From assembly GCA_018242605.1 (NCBI GenBank), contig JAFEBP010000001.1, positions 12,118 through 76,117 of the forward strand: a stretch of 64,000 nt of DNA. The letters run 5' to 3'. The notes beneath the pieces are model-generated. The model was not told where the DNA came from, ran no database searches, and worked only from the letters and a program-made list of their open reading frames with translations. The position numbers and the translations under genes were made by a program. This DNA comes from Planctomycetota bacterium. Lineage in GTDB: Bacteria > Planctomycetota > Phycisphaerae > Phycisphaerales > UBA1924. Positions 50,075-59,906 of the stretch are shown here, piece after piece; within the stretch, counting starts at the first letter, position 1, and every line of letters starts with the position of its first letter.

Positions 50075-51608
50075 GGTGTTCCTCCTTGGCGTCGGGCGTG
50101 TGATCGTCGCCGGGCTTGTGGTGGTCGGCGTCGTGGTCTTGCGTCGGGGCGGGGCCGCCGGGGCCGACAAGGCGGAAGGGCTCGGAATCGAGCTGCTCGG
50201 CGCCCTTGGCGACGGTGACGCGGACGTCGATGCCGCCTCCGGCGAAAGCGCTGCGGGGCGCGACGATCATGGCGGGCACTGTCTTGGTTTCACCGGGGGC
50301 GAGGCGGACGGGGTTTTCCTGCGATCGCAGCGTGGCGCCCTGGGTGCCGGCGACGGCGAGGGAGTACTCCGCGGCGGCATCCAGGCGGTTGACGAGCTTC
50401 ACCTTGACGTTGTTGCCGATGAGATGGTCGTCGGTCTCGACGAAGGGCGCGCCGCGCGAACGCAGCACGGTGACGTCGACGGGGCCCTTGAGGCCCAGCA
50501 CGAGGGTGAACGCGGTGGCGACGATCATCAGCACCAGCGTGTAGATGACGGTCCTGGCGCGGATGCGTTTGCGGGGCTCGCCCGCGAGGGCGGCCTGGGA
50601 GGCGTAGCGGATGAGGCCCAGGGGCCGCTTGAGCTTGGCCATCACTGCGTCGCAGGCGTCGATGCACTGGGCGCAGTGGATGCACTCCATCTGCAGGCCG
50701 TTGCGGATGTCGATGCCGGTGGGGCAGGTGGTGACGCACATGTTGCACGAGACGCAGTCACCCTCGGCGCGGGTGTCGGCGGGCAGCACGGTGAGGGCGA
50801 GGTCGCGCTTAGCGCCGCGGCGGGGTTCGCCGCGGACGCGGTCGTACGAGACGATGAGCGACTGACGGTCGAGCATGACGCTCTGGAAGCGGCCGTAGGG
50901 GCAGGCGACGATGCAGGTCTGCTCGCGGAAGAAGCCGAAGTCAAAGAGCATCAGGGCCGTGACGCTGGCCATGATGAGGAAAGAGGCGGGGTGCTCGAAG
51001 GGGGAGCGGGTGACCCATTCGCGGAGGCGGTCCACACCGACGAAGTACGCGAGGAAGGTGTGGGCGAGGAAGCAGGCAACGAAGAAGTAGATACCGAACT
51101 TGATGGTCTTGGCGAGGGGGGAGCCCTTGAAGTCGCCCTGGTTCTTTCGGCCGGGGATCCCTTCGAGCAGACGCTCGATGGGGCGGAAGACGAACTCCAT
51201 GTAGACGGTCTGGGGGCACATCCACCCGCACCAGACGCGGCCCAGCAGTGCGGTGGTGAGGAAGATGCTGATGAAGACGCCCACTCCGAAGAGGGCGAGC
51301 AGGAGCGTGTCGGTGGGGAGAAAGGTGTAGCCGAGGATGGTGAAGTGGCGTGTGGCGAGGTCCAGCAGCACGAGGGGCTTATCGCCGACGCGGATGTAGG
51401 GGATGAGGGTGAAGATCGCGATGAGCAGGTATGCGACGGCGCGGCGGGCGCTCAGCCACTTGCCGGGGCTGGGACGCGGCGAGATCCAGCGACGCGAGCC
51501 ATCCTCGTTCAGAGTGGACAGCACCGAGGGCGGGGTCGCGGTGTTGGGGTTCTCGGCGGCCGCGGGCATGATGAATGGTGACCGGGTTGTGATGTCTGCG
51601 GAGTTCAC
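50064..51608 (-). CDS. ccoG: Cytochrome oxidase accessory protein CcoG (FixG)
   Basis: 514 aa membrane ferredoxin-like protein that reduces copper for cbb3 assembly. Start GTG 51608 (ATG 51569 also possible). Membrane segments include AVAYLLIAIFTLIPYIRVGD and TLLLALFGVGVFISIFLTTALL; WCGWMCPQTVYMEFVF is the family motif. The 2x4Fe-4S block is CVSCNMCVTTCPTGIDI and CIHCAQCIDACDAV. A C-terminal immunoglobulin-like FixG domain follows and the tail is His/Asp-rich (HDADHHKPGDDH), possibly metal binding. Confidence 0.93.
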   Translation of the reverse strand: MNSADITTRSPFIMPAAAENPNTATPPSVLSTLNEDGSRRWISPRPSPGKWLSARRAVAYLLIAIFTLIPYIRVGDKPLVLLDLATRHFTILGYTFLPTDTLLLALFGVGVFISIFLTTALLGRVWCGWMCPQTVYMEFVFRPIERLLEGIPGRKNQGDFKGSPLAKTIKFGIYFFVACFLAHTFLAYFVGVDRLREWVTRSPFEHPASFLIMASVTALMLFDFGFFREQTCIVACPYGRFQSVMLDRQSLIVSYDRVRGEPRRGAKRDLALTVLPADTRAEGDCVSCNMCVTTCPTGIDIRNGLQMECIHCAQCIDACDAVMAKLKRPLGLIRYASQAALAGEPRKRIRARTVIYTLVLMIVATAFTLVLGLKGPVDVTVLRSRGAPFVETDDHLIGNNVKVKLVNRLDAAAEYSLAVAGTQGATLRSQENPVRLAPGETKTVPAMIVAPRSAFAGGGIDVRVTVAKGAEQLDSEPFRLVGPGGPAPTQDHDADHHKPGDDHTPDAKEEHRDH

Positions 51609-51651
51609 GGTATTCTCGATCTGCCGCGATCATGGCGGCGGGGCGGCTTCG

Positions 51652-52230
51652 TCACTGGGCCTTGGGCCACGGGGGGATCTGCTCACCCTCGGGTGCCTTG
51701 GGGCTGGCGGGCTTGGTGCCTCGGAGGGATGCGACGTACGCGGCGAGCAGGACTCGCTCGTTGTCCGAGAAGGCGCTCTTCCAGGAGGGCATGGCGCCGT
51801 TGTTGGCACCGTTGGTAATTGTTTTGTAGAGGTCCTCGATGGTCTTGACGTTCTTGTAGTGATCGTCGGTGAGGTTGACGCCGTTGATGCCGCCGCCGTC
51901 TTTGGCGTGGCATTGAGCGCAGTTGAGAGTGAAAGTGCTCTGGGCGATGGCCATCATGTCGGGCTTGCCCATCATGGAGAGAATGGTCGCCTGATCGGGC
52001 TTGAGGTCGCCCATCTTGCCGAAGATGCGCTTGTACTCGGCGACCTGGGCCTTCTTCCATGTGTCGTGGATGGACCAGGAAAGGTCGCTGTGATCCCAGA
52101 AGACGAAGTACACGGCGGAAAAAAGCACCGAGCCGACGAAGATGGCGTGCCACCAACCCGGGGTGGGGTTGTCGTATTCCTGGATGCCGTCGTACTCGTG
52201 TGAGGTAAGCGGGGGTTGATTGGGTGTCAT
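51652..52230 (-). CDS. ccoP: cbb3 oxidase subunit CcoP, one-haem form
   Basis: 192 aa against about 290-310 for a di-haem CcoP. EYDNPTPGWWHAIFVGSVLF is the conserved N-terminal membrane anchor of CcoP and HSDLSWSIHDTW follows. Only one haem motif, CAQCH, is present (about residue 108), with MPSW as the axial Met region. A second CxxCH is absent, so one cytochrome c domain has been lost or never acquired. Start ATG 52230 overlaps the ccoQ stop by 4 bases. Confidence 0.9.
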   Translation of the reverse strand: MTPNQPPLTSHEYDGIQEYDNPTPGWWHAIFVGSVLFSAVYFVFWDHSDLSWSIHDTWKKAQVAEYKRIFGKMGDLKPDQATILSMMGKPDMMAIAQSTFTLNCAQCHAKDGGGINGVNLTDDHYKNVKTIEDLYKTITNGANNGAMPSWKSAFSDNERVLLAAYVASLRGTKPASPKAPEGEQIPPWPKAQ

Positions 52231-52421
52231 GGAGTGTTCTCGCGTGAAGCGGGAGTCGGCTGGTCGTCCTGGAGGGGGAGCATGGCGGGGTCTTCGGCGT
52301 GACGCTCGCGCCGCAGAAGCGTGCGCCAGCAGATCCCGATGAAGACCGCGAGGAAGAGCACCAGCGCCACCTGCGGGTAGAAGGAGAGATCGAAGGAACT
52401 CATGAGGTCGCTGAGTCGCAC
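52227..52421 (-). CDS. ccoQ: CcoQ-like small cbb3 subunit
   Basis: 64 aa with one membrane segment (FYPQVALVLFLAVFIGICW) and a polar C-terminal tail (RRERHAEDPAMLPLQDD), as in CcoQ. It begins 3 bases after the ccoNO stop and overlaps ccoP. CcoQ stabilises the oxidase. Confidence 0.8.
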   Translation of the reverse strand: MRLSDLMSSFDLSFYPQVALVLFLAVFIGICWRTLLRRERHAEDPAMLPLQDDQPTPASRENTP

Positions 52422-52424
52422 GGG

Positions 52425-54770
52425 TCAGTTTCCTCCGGCTGTCGCCACGGCCGACGCGGGCGCGGGCTTGCTGATGTCGGTGCCCAGGCGCTGGAGGTAC
52501 GCCACCAGCGCGATGACCTTCTTGTTTTCCAGGTTGGGATAGCCGCCCTGAGCCACCAGGTCCGCGGCGATCTTGTTTGACTGTTCGCGGGCCATTTCCT
52601 CCGCCTTGCCGGGCTTGACGGCCTCGCCGTACGGCACGCCGAGCATCGCCATCGCGTCGACGCGCTTCTGGATGCCGGGCATGTCGAGATCGTCCTTGAG
52701 GAGGTGCGTGTACGCGGGCATGATCGACTGCGGGATCAGCTGGCGCGGGTTCTCGAGGTGGCGTACGTGCCAGTCGTGGCTCTGGCGGCCGCCTTCGCGG
52801 GCCAGGTCGGGGCCGATGCGGCGGCTGCCCCACTGGAACGGATGGTCGTAGACGAACTCGCCGGGCTTGCTGTACTCGCCGTATCGCTTGGTCTCGGCCC
52901 AGATGGGGCGGATCATCTGCGAGTGGCAGTTGTAGCAGCCCTCGGCGATGTAGATCTCGCGACCGGCGAGTTCGAGCGGGGTGTAGGGCTGAACGCTGGC
53001 GATGCTGGGGACGTTGCTGCGGATGAGGAAGGTGGGGATCATCTCGAAGAGCGAGGCGACCACCACGGCGATGAATGTCCAGACCGTGAAACGCAGGGGC
53101 CGGCCTTCCCAGATGCGGTGGAACCAGCCCTGGAGGATCTTGGAGTCGACCGCCTGAGCGAACTGGGGGTTCGTGGAGAGGAGGCTGGCCGGGGGCGCGT
53201 CTTCGACGAAGGTGGTGGAGAGGGCCGGGGCGCGCTGGATGGGCTCGGCGTAGACGGCGGGGCGGGCCATCCAGGTCATGATGGCGTTGTAGAGGCAGAG
53301 GATGCCGCCCACGAGGAACATCGTGCCGCCGAGCACGCGGATCCAGTACATGGGCATGAGGCGCATCACGGTTTCAACGAAGTCGGGGTACTGCAGACGG
53401 CCGGCTTCATCGAAGGCCCGCCACATCAGGCCCTGCGTGATTCCCGCGGCGTAGATCGGGATGACGTAGAGCAGGATGCCGATGGTGCCCAGCCAGAAGT
53501 GGGCGGACATGAGCTTTCGGCTCCACAGTTCCGTCTGGAAGAGGCGGGGCAGGAGCCAGTAGACCATGCCGAAGGTCATGAAGCCGTTCCAGCCCAGAGC
53601 GCCGGCGTGCACGTGGGCGATGGTCCAGTCGGTGTAGTGGGAGAGCGAGTTGACGCTCTTGATCGAGAGCATCGGCCCCTCAAACGTGGACATCCCGTAG
53701 AAAGTGATGCCCACGACGAAGAACTTGAGGATGGGATCGGCGGCCACCTTCGACCAGGCTCCACGCAGGGTGAGCAGGCCGTTGATCATGCCGCCCCAAC
53801 TGGGCATCCAGAGCATGAGGGAGAAGAGCATGCCAAGGCTGCTGGCCCAACTGGGCAGCGCTGTGTAGTGCAGGTGGTGGGGGCCGGCCCAGATATAGAT
53901 GAACACCAGGCTCCAGAAGTGAACGATGGAGAGGCGGTATGAATAGACGGGGCGTTCGGCGGCCTTGGGCAGGAAGTAGTACATCAGCCCCAGGAAGGGG
54001 GTGGTGAGGAAGAAGGCCACGGCGTTGTGGCCGTACCACCACTGCATGAATGCGTCCTGGACGCCGGCGTACACGCTGTAGCTCTTGCCCAGGGTGACGG
54101 GGATGGCGAGGCTGTTGAATACGTGCAGAAGGGCGACGGTGACGATGGTGGCGATGTAGAACCACAGGGCCACGTACATGTGCCGCTCGCGGCGGCGGGC
54201 GAGGGTTCCGAAGAAGTTGACGCCGAAGAAGCCGACCCACACGACGGCGATCGCCAGGTCGATGGGCCATTCGAGCTCGGCGTATTCCTTGCCCTGGGTG
54301 ATGCCCAAGGGCAGAGTGATCGCCGCCGCGACGATGATGGCTTGCCAGCCCCAGAAGTGCAGGTTGCTGAGCGTGTCGCTGAACAGGCGCGCTTTGCAGA
54401 GGCGCTGTGTGGAGTAATAGACGGCGGCGAATACCGCGTTGCCGGCGAAAGCGAAGATCGCGGCGTTGGTGTGCAGGGGCCGCAACCGTCCGAAAGACAG
54501 GAACCAGGTGTTGGTCAGGAAGGACAGCCAGCCGAAGGGGCGCACCCCCGCGACGGTCCATTGCATGGCGGAGGGGATGACCAGCTCAAGGGCGACGATG
54601 AGCCCGACCAGGAATGCGACCACACCGAAGACGAGGCTGGCGAGAACGAACTTCCTGACGATGGCGTCGTCATAGACGAACTCTTCCATCAGTCCTCGCG
54701 CCGCGTGGGGATCCGCGGGGAGATCATGCCGGCTGGCGGCGGAAAGGGAACGTGAGTCGGCGGCACTCAT
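52425..54770 (-). CDS. ccoNO: Fused cbb3 oxidase subunits CcoN-CcoO
   Basis: 781 aa, combining the catalytic subunit (residues to about 500) and the mono-haem cytochrome c subunit. CcoN signatures are [15 protein letters not shown] and [13 protein letters not shown] (His ligands), [15 protein letters not shown] (CuB histidines) and [17 protein letters not shown] (low- and high-spin haem ligands). The CcoO part has [21 protein letters not shown] (haem c) and [16 protein letters not shown] 54770 has GGAG 9 bases ahead; a TTG five codons upstream is weaker. Such fusions are known from planctomycetes and other lineages. First gene of the operon. Confidence 0.95.
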   Translation of the reverse strand: MSAADSRSLSAASRHDLPADPHAARGLMEEFVYDDAIVRKFVLASLVFGVVAFLVGLIVALELVIPSAMQWTVAGVRPFGWLSFLTNTWFLSFGRLRPLHTNAAIFAFAGNAVFAAVYYSTQRLCKARLFSDTLSNLHFWGWQAIIVAAAITLPLGITQGKEYAELEWPIDLAIAVVWVGFFGVNFFGTLARRRERHMYVALWFYIATIVTVALLHVFNSLAIPVTLGKSYSVYAGVQDAFMQWWYGHNAVAFFLTTPFLGLMYYFLPKAAERPVYSYRLSIVHFWSLVFIYIWAGPHHLHYTALPSWASSLGMLFSLMLWMPSWGGMINGLLTLRGAWSKVAADPILKFFVVGITFYGMSTFEGPMLSIKSVNSLSHYTDWTIAHVHAGALGWNGFMTFGMVYWLLPRLFQTELWSRKLMSAHFWLGTIGILLYVIPIYAAGITQGLMWRAFDEAGRLQYPDFVETVMRLMPMYWIRVLGGTMFLVGGILCLYNAIMTWMARPAVYAEPIQRAPALSTTFVEDAPPASLLSTNPQFAQAVDSKILQGWFHRIWEGRPLRFTVWTFIAVVVASLFEMIPTFLIRSNVPSIASVQPYTPLELAGREIYIAEGCYNCHSQMIRPIWAETKRYGEYSKPGEFVYDHPFQWGSRRIGPDLAREGGRQSHDWHVRHLENPRQLIPQSIMPAYTHLLKDDLDMPGIQKRVDAMAMLGVPYGEAVKPGKAEEMAREQSNKIAADLVAQGGYPNLENKKVIALVAYLQRLGTDISKPAPASAVATAGGN

Positions 54771-54823
54771 GCGGCTTTGCTCCAAAATTCAAGGAGACGC
54801 AGAACACGGTGAAAGGGAGTAAG

Positions 54824-54852
54824 ATGCTACAATCAGTTGACCAACAGATCAA
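54824..54852 (-). promoter_or_regulatory. Possible promoter of the oxidase operon
   Basis: Minus strand: TTGATC (54847-54852), 17-base spacer, TAGCAT (54824-54829), then about 54 bases to ATG 54770. The -35 overlaps TTGA-N8-TCAA, which is similar to but not spaced as an FNR/ANR site (TTGAT-N4-ATCAA). Confidence 0.4.
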
Positions 54853-54903
54853 GATATCGTCTGATTTTTCTCGCGGCACCATGTCGGAACTCAAGCGTAG
54901 TCC

Positions 54904-54978
54904 TATAATGAACTGAATGAACTGTTTGAATCGTACTTCGAAAAGGTGATTGGAAGTTTCAATCAAAAGCACTTGATT
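54904..54978 (+). promoter_or_regulatory. Rrf2 gene -10 and downstream palindrome
   Basis: TATAAT at 54904-54909 is a perfect -10, though no -35 is clear. AATCAA (54961-54966) and TTGATT (54973-54978) form a palindrome with a 6-base spacer in the likely leader of the Rrf2 gene, a possible operator. Confidence 0.45.
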
Positions 54979-55023
54979 TTTCGACCAACTAATCGTACAA
55001 AGATAGGCTACGTAGGATTACTT

Positions 55024-55479
55024 ATGCTCAGCCAAGCGGTTGGATATGCCGTACTCGCGCTTGCCCACATTGCTGCGGCGGGTGGTCGGCCAGTCTTGGT
55101 GAAAGACATGGCGGAGGCGGCCACGATCCCAGGTCCATATCTGGCGAAGATCATTCACTTGTTGGGCCGCCGCGGAATAGTGGCGACCCAGCGGGGCGTC
55201 GGTGGTGGCGTCACATTGGCGCGACCCGCGACCGATATTACGCTGCTGGATTTGTGCGAGGCGTTGGGTGACCCGATTGTGGAGCCCCGATGCATGCTGG
55301 GGACGGCTCAGTGCTCCGATGACCGGGCGTGCCCGGCGCACAAGTTTTGGACGTCGCACCGGGCCAAGACGATCGAGTTCCTTCAGGGCACCTGCGTGGC
55401 CGATGTGGCCGCGTTCGAGACCCGGCGCAGGTGGAAACTCGCGGTCGGTAAGGCGGGGCCTGAAGCCCCGGCCGTGTAG
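55024..55479 (+). CDS. Rrf2-family (IscR-like) iron-sulfur transcription regulator
   Basis: 151 aa from ATG 55024, with AGGA ahead; an upstream ATG 54946 is in frame but adds poorly conserved sequence. The winged helix reads MLSQAVGYAVLALAHIAAAG, GPYLAKIIHLLGRRGIVATQRG and GVTLARPATDITLLDLCEAL. Three cysteines (C90, C97, C103, in RCMLGTAQCSDDRACPAH) match the IscR/RirA/NsrR cluster ligands. It is divergent from the cbb3 operon across an AT-rich gap, so it probably controls it in response to oxygen, NO or cluster status. Which signal is not visible. Confidence 0.87.
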   Translation: MLSQAVGYAVLALAHIAAAGGRPVLVKDMAEAATIPGPYLAKIIHLLGRRGIVATQRGVGGGVTLARPATDITLLDLCEALGDPIVEPRCMLGTAQCSDDRACPAHKFWTSHRAKTIEFLQGTCVADVAAFETRRRWKLAVGKAGPEAPAV

Positions 55480-55510
55480 GCATTTTCTTCGTTCGCTGCG
55501 GTTCAAACTC

Positions 55511-55933
55511 ATGACCAACAAGTCCCTTGAAGCACGCGTTGCGGAACTGGAACGTGAACTGATCGCGTGGCGTCAGGGCGTCGTAGAGGCCACTGAAGTT
55601 CGCCTGGTGGATCGATCGGGGCGGACTCGGGCGTTACTCACGATGGGGTCGAAGGGGCCGCGGTTCGTGCTGATTGACGCGGACGGGAAAGAGCGGGCAG
55701 AGTTGTTCGCGGCGGCGGCGGGACCGGGGCTGAAACTGGCCGACGACCGGCAGCAGACGCGGGTCTTCCTGGGCTCCACGGCCAAGTCGGCCAAAATGGG
55801 CATTGCCGACGACCAAGGCAAGCCGCGAGCGTTCATCGGTGTGGGTGCTCGCGGGGCCAAGGTCAGTCTATATGACCAGAAGCAGCGGACGGTCTGGACG
55901 GCGGGCGCGACGCGGCGCAAGAAAGAGGATTGA
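55511..55933 (+). CDS. Small beta-repeat protein, unknown function
   Basis: 140 aa from ATG 55511. A short coiled-coil start (LEARVAELERELIAWRQG) precedes about four repeats of the form L.L.D..G..R..L (VRLVDRSGRTRALLTM, FVLIDADGKERAELFA, LKLADDRQQTRVFLGS, MGIADDQGKPRAFIGV), ending SLYDQKQRTVWTA. This resembles beta-solenoid-like repeats seen as lone proteins in several phyla. It follows the Rrf2 gene by 31 bases with no ribosome binding site. Function not known. Confidence 0.7.
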   Translation: MTNKSLEARVAELERELIAWRQGVVEATEVRLVDRSGRTRALLTMGSKGPRFVLIDADGKERAELFAAAAGPGLKLADDRQQTRVFLGSTAKSAKMGIADDQGKPRAFIGVGARGAKVSLYDQKQRTVWTAGATRRKKED

Positions 55934-56148
55934 CCGCGACCGACAATCGGCCGACCGCTGCGACAGGGGATCGCGGCGATCCCGGCCGGCTACACATCCT
56001 GCAAGACCGCTTCGCGCGGCCCGATATCCACGGTGCGGCTGAACGCAGCCGGTCTGGATGGCCGACCTACAGTCAACGCCAACGTGGAGCACGTCGCCGC
56101 GAGCGAGAGATGTGAAGATCGGGGCGTGCGGGATAGAAAGTCAGACTT

Positions 56149-56754
56149 ATGTCCGAAGCCGCGACCCACCAAGTGACGCAGATCCTTGCCCGGATATCCG
56201 AGGGCGATGTGCAGGCGGCGGAGAGCCTGCTCCCGCTGGTGTACGAGGAACTGCGCAAGCTCGCCCACGCGCGGATGGCCAAGGAACGTGCGGACCACAC
56301 GCTGGAGCCCACGGCGCTCGTGCACGAAGCGTACATGCGGCTCATCGGGTCCGACGGCGGGCAGGCGGACAAGCCCTGGGACGGGCGGGCGCACTTTTTC
56401 GGGGCGGCGGCGATCGCGATGCGGCGGATCCTGGTGGAGCGTGCTCGGGCGGCGGCGTCGCTCAAGCGGGGCGGCGACCGGACGCGCGTGCAACTGAGCG
56501 AGGAGCCGGTGGCGGTGGCGCTGGCGCCCGACGAGATGGACATGGTCGCGCTGGACAACGCGATGAGTAAGCTCAAGACGCACGACGCCCGCAAGCACGA
56601 CGTGGTGATGCTGCGGTATTTCGCGGGTCTCACGATCGAGGAGACCGCGCTGGCGATGAGCCTTTCGCCCGCGACGATCAAGAATGAGTGGACCTTTGCG
56701 CGTGCGTGGCTGCACCGCGAGATGGCCAAGGAGGGATCCGGAGTTCGCTCTTGA
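56149..56754 (+). CDS. ECF-like sigma factor of the TIGR02999 type
   Basis: 201 aa. LLPLVYEELRKLAHARMAKE, TLEPTALVHEAYMRLI and ARAHFFGAAAIAMRRILVER-like sequence (GRAHFFGAAAIAMRRILVE) are the region 2 pattern of the sigma factors paired with kinases in planctomycetes and acidobacteria. Region 4 is MLRYFAGLTIEETALAM and SPATIKNEWTFARAWLHRE. Its stop overlaps the TTG start of the kinase gene (TTGA), so the pair is translationally linked. Confidence 0.92.
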   Translation: MSEAATHQVTQILARISEGDVQAAESLLPLVYEELRKLAHARMAKERADHTLEPTALVHEAYMRLIGSDGGQADKPWDGRAHFFGAAAIAMRRILVERARAAASLKRGGDRTRVQLSEEPVAVALAPDEMDMVALDNAMSKLKTHDARKHDVVMLRYFAGLTIEETALAMSLSPATIKNEWTFARAWLHREMAKEGSGVRS

Positions 56755-59700
56755 GCACGGCCCGCGGACATCGCGCCGAGGATCTTTTTTTGGAGTTGGC
56801 CGACGCCGGGCCGCAGACACGACGCTATCGACTCGACCAGGAGTGCCGCGACAACGCGACGTTGCGCGAAGAGGTGGAGAGTCTGCTGAGCCACCACGAC
56901 GCGGCGAATACGGGGGGCCGGACGGCGTTCCTGGACAGCAAGTTCGTGCGTTCGATGGCCGGGGCGACCGCGGCGGACGAGCCGCCCTTGCCGAAGGAGA
57001 CCCGCATCGGCGGGTACACGATCCTGGGCGTGGTGGGCCAGGGCGGGATGGGCGTTGTGTACAAGGCCCGTCAGGAAAAGCCGCGAAGGACGGTGGCACT
57101 CAAGGTGATCCGCCGGATGTCGGCATCGGGCTCGATGCTCCGACGGTTCGAGCACGAGGCAGAGATATTGGGGCGGCTGCAGCACCCGGGCATCGCGCAG
57201 ATCTACGAGGCGGGGCAGGCGGACACCGGGCTTGGGCCGCAGCCCTTCATCGCGATGGAACTGATCGACGGCCTGCCGCTGGGGGAGTTTGCCCGCCGCA
57301 ACAAGCTTGATTTCCGGGGCCGCATGGCCATCATCGCGTCGGTGTGCGACGCGGTGCAGCACGCGCACCAGCGGGGCATCATCCACCGGGACATCAAGCC
57401 CTCGAACATTCTCGTGGACAGCCATGGGCGATCGAAGGTGCTGGACTTCGGTGTGGCGCGTGCGGCCGACCCCGCGGGCCAGGGGATCACGCAGCACACG
57501 GGCGTGGGCGAGCTGGTGGGGACGCTGCCGTACATGAGCCCGGAGCAGGTGTGCGGGAATCCGGACAGCATCGACACCCGCACCGACGTGTACTCGCTGG
57601 GGGTGGTGCTCTTCGAGCTTCTGGCGGAACGCCTGCCGCACGACCTGTCGGGGTTGTCGCTGCCGGAGGCGGCGCGCCGGGTGCGGGAATCGGACCCGGC
57701 GAGGCTCTCATCGGTGAGCCGGCTGCTGCGGGGTGACGTCGACACGATCGTGAGCAAGGCGCTGGAGAAGGACATTTCGAGGCGTTACCAGTCGGCCGCG
57801 GAGCTGGGGGCGGATATCCGCCGCTATCTCGCGGGCGAGGCGATCATGGCGAAGGCCGACTCGGCGATGTACATCCTGCGCAAGCAGATGAAGCGGTACC
57901 GCGGGGTGGTGGCGGCGGCGGGGCTGTCGTTCGCCGCGCTGCTGGGGTTTTCGTACTCGCTGTTCCAGAAGTCGCGGGAGAACGAGCGGCTGGTGCTCGC
58001 GGAGCGCGACGCGGCACGCCAGACGACGGTGCTGTACAACTCTGTCAAGCTCGCGAAGGCCGAGGCGGAGAAGGCCAAGGACGAGGCGGTGGCGGAACTG
58101 GCGGTGAGCAACATCGAGCGTGGCCGGCTGTTCTCGCGCGCGGGGAATGTCGATCAGGCCGAGCAGTTGATCTGGCGTCAGCACCTGCAGGACCCCGCGT
58201 CGCCGTACTCGTACTGGGCGCTGAATGAGGTGTACTCGCGGACGCCGTGCCGCGCGGCGTTCACGGCGCACGCCAAAGACCTCAAGCAACTGGCGATGGT
58301 GCCGGGCGAGAACGCGGTGGCGAGCTGCTCGTCGACCGAGCCGTTCGTGCGGATCTTTGACCTGGCGACGACGAGGGAGCGGTCTTCGGTGCGGGGGGGC
58401 GACAACGGCGTGTGGGCGTTCGGCTTCAGCCCCGACGGGGACCGGCTCGTGACGCTGTCGGACATCGGGATTCTGCGGCTGTGGCGCACGAGCGACTGGA
58501 CGCAGCTGGAATGCTGGTCGAGCGGGAGAATCACGGGCGACAGTGTGGTGTTCAGCCCGGGCGGGGAGCTGGTGGCGGTGGGGCTCAACAACGGCTCGGT
58601 GTGGACGTTTGATTCGCGCGACCTGACGCCGTTGACGCACGTGTCGGCGCACCGGGCCTCGATCTCGAGACTGCGGTTCACGCCGGACGGGGGGAGCATC
58701 GTGTCGGCAGGCCGGGACTCGATCGTGAAGGTGCTGCGCACCCATGATTTGTCCACCAGCGTGGTGTTCAACTCTCATCAGGGGAACGTGCTGGCCGCGG
58801 CGGTCTCGCCGGACGGTTCGCGTGTCGTGACGACTGGGATCGACCGGTCGATGTACGTGTGGGACACCGAGACCTCGCGGGTGCGGACGAATCTGCAGTC
58901 GCCCAACGGCTTTGTCAATGGGCTGGAGTGGTCGACCAAAGCGCTGTACAGCCTGGGTTGGGTCACGCTTGATACGTGGAATCCGTGGGTGGAGACGCCG
59001 CGGTCGTACGAACGGGTGGGGGCGATCCCGATGCGGATCGGGGCGAGGTGTCTGGTGGTGCCGCCGGACGAGTCGAGGTTGATCGTCGGTCTGACGTCGG
59101 GTGAGGTATCGGTGTGGGATACGGCGCCGATGGGGGACCGCGTGCTGTATTCCGGCGGCCAGGACCGGATGACGGCGGCGATCTCGCCGAGCGGGCGGGT
59201 GATCGCGACGGGCGACAACGAGGGCGTGGTGAGGTTGATCGACACGGCGACCGGGAAGAACCTGGCGGTGCTGCCGGCGCACGCGGGGCGGGTGCGCAAT
59301 GTGGCGTTCCAGCCCGGCGGGACTCTGCTGGCCACCGGCGGGAGCGACAAGAAGATGCGGCTGTGGGACATGCGGACGGGGGCGATGGTCCGCGAGTCGG
59401 ACGGATTCCACGACGCGACGGTGGGTTCACTCTCGTTCTCCGCGGATGGCTCGAAGATCGTGATGTGCACGGAGCTGCCGGGGTTCAGGGTGGAGGATGC
59501 CGTGAGCGGGCAGGCCCTGGCACGGTCGGCACGCATGCCGGCGGAGTCGATCTCCGCGACCTACGCGGCCGACGGCAAGACGATTGTCACGGTGACGCGT
59601 GGACGCAGCCTCAATATCCGCGATGAATCGATGAAAGTACTCGAGACGATCCAAATCAGCGATACCCCATGGACGGCGGCGTTCAACGCCGACGGCACCG

Positions 59701-59906
59701 TGATGGCGGTGGGCAACTGGGGCCGCACGATCGAGTTACGGTCGGCGAATGACTACAAACTCATCGGCGTGCTGACCGGGCACAATGCGCTGCCGGTCTC
59801 GATCGCGTTTCATCCGACGGACCCCAACCTGATTGCGTCCGCTTCTTTCGACGGCACCATGCGGCTGTGGGATATCCGCACGAAGCGGTGCCTGACGACC
59901 TATTAG
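56751..59906 (+). CDS. Membrane Ser/Thr protein kinase with WD40 repeats (interrupted 3' end)
   Basis: 1051 aa as read. TTG 56751 overlaps the sigma-factor stop (TTGA) and has GGAG upstream; other start codons lie within the sigma gene. Kinase domain: VVGQGGMGVVYKAR (Gly loop), VALKVIRRM (Lys), IIHRDIKPSNILVDSHGR (catalytic Asp), KVLDFGVARA, MSPEQVCGN and TRTDVYSLGVVLFELL. A membrane segment is near residues 385-405 (VVAAAGLSFAALLGFSYSLF), then WD40 repeats such as GFSPDGDRLVTLSDIGILRLW and MRLWDMRTGAMV. The stop is TAG at 59904-59906; in-frame WD40 sequence continues beyond it. Confidence 0.93.
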   Translation: MSTARGHRAEDLFLELADAGPQTRRYRLDQECRDNATLREEVESLLSHHDAANTGGRTAFLDSKFVRSMAGATAADEPPLPKETRIGGYTILGVVGQGGMGVVYKARQEKPRRTVALKVIRRMSASGSMLRRFEHEAEILGRLQHPGIAQIYEAGQADTGLGPQPFIAMELIDGLPLGEFARRNKLDFRGRMAIIASVCDAVQHAHQRGIIHRDIKPSNILVDSHGRSKVLDFGVARAADPAGQGITQHTGVGELVGTLPYMSPEQVCGNPDSIDTRTDVYSLGVVLFELLAERLPHDLSGLSLPEAARRVRESDPARLSSVSRLLRGDVDTIVSKALEKDISRRYQSAAELGADIRRYLAGEAIMAKADSAMYILRKQMKRYRGVVAAAGLSFAALLGFSYSLFQKSRENERLVLAERDAARQTTVLYNSVKLAKAEAEKAKDEAVAELAVSNIERGRLFSRAGNVDQAEQLIWRQHLQDPASPYSYWALNEVYSRTPCRAAFTAHAKDLKQLAMVPGENAVASCSSTEPFVRIFDLATTRERSSVRGGDNGVWAFGFSPDGDRLVTLSDIGILRLWRTSDWTQLECWSSGRITGDSVVFSPGGELVAVGLNNGSVWTFDSRDLTPLTHVSAHRASISRLRFTPDGGSIVSAGRDSIVKVLRTHDLSTSVVFNSHQGNVLAAAVSPDGSRVVTTGIDRSMYVWDTETSRVRTNLQSPNGFVNGLEWSTKALYSLGWVTLDTWNPWVETPRSYERVGAIPMRIGARCLVVPPDESRLIVGLTSGEVSVWDTAPMGDRVLYSGGQDRMTAAISPSGRVIATGDNEGVVRLIDTATGKNLAVLPAHAGRVRNVAFQPGGTLLATGGSDKKMRLWDMRTGAMVRESDGFHDATVGSLSFSADGSKIVMCTELPGFRVEDAVSGQALARSARMPAESISATYAADGKTIVTVTRGRSLNIRDESMKVLETIQISDTPWTAAFNADGTVMAVGNWGRTIELRSANDYKLIGVLTGHNALPVSIAFHPTDPNLIASASFDGTMRLWDIRTKRCLTTY

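Noticed and set aside
54837-54852. FNR/ANR binding site before the oxidase operon
   Set aside because: TTGA and TCAA are spaced 8 rather than 6 bases apart, so it does not fit the consensus.
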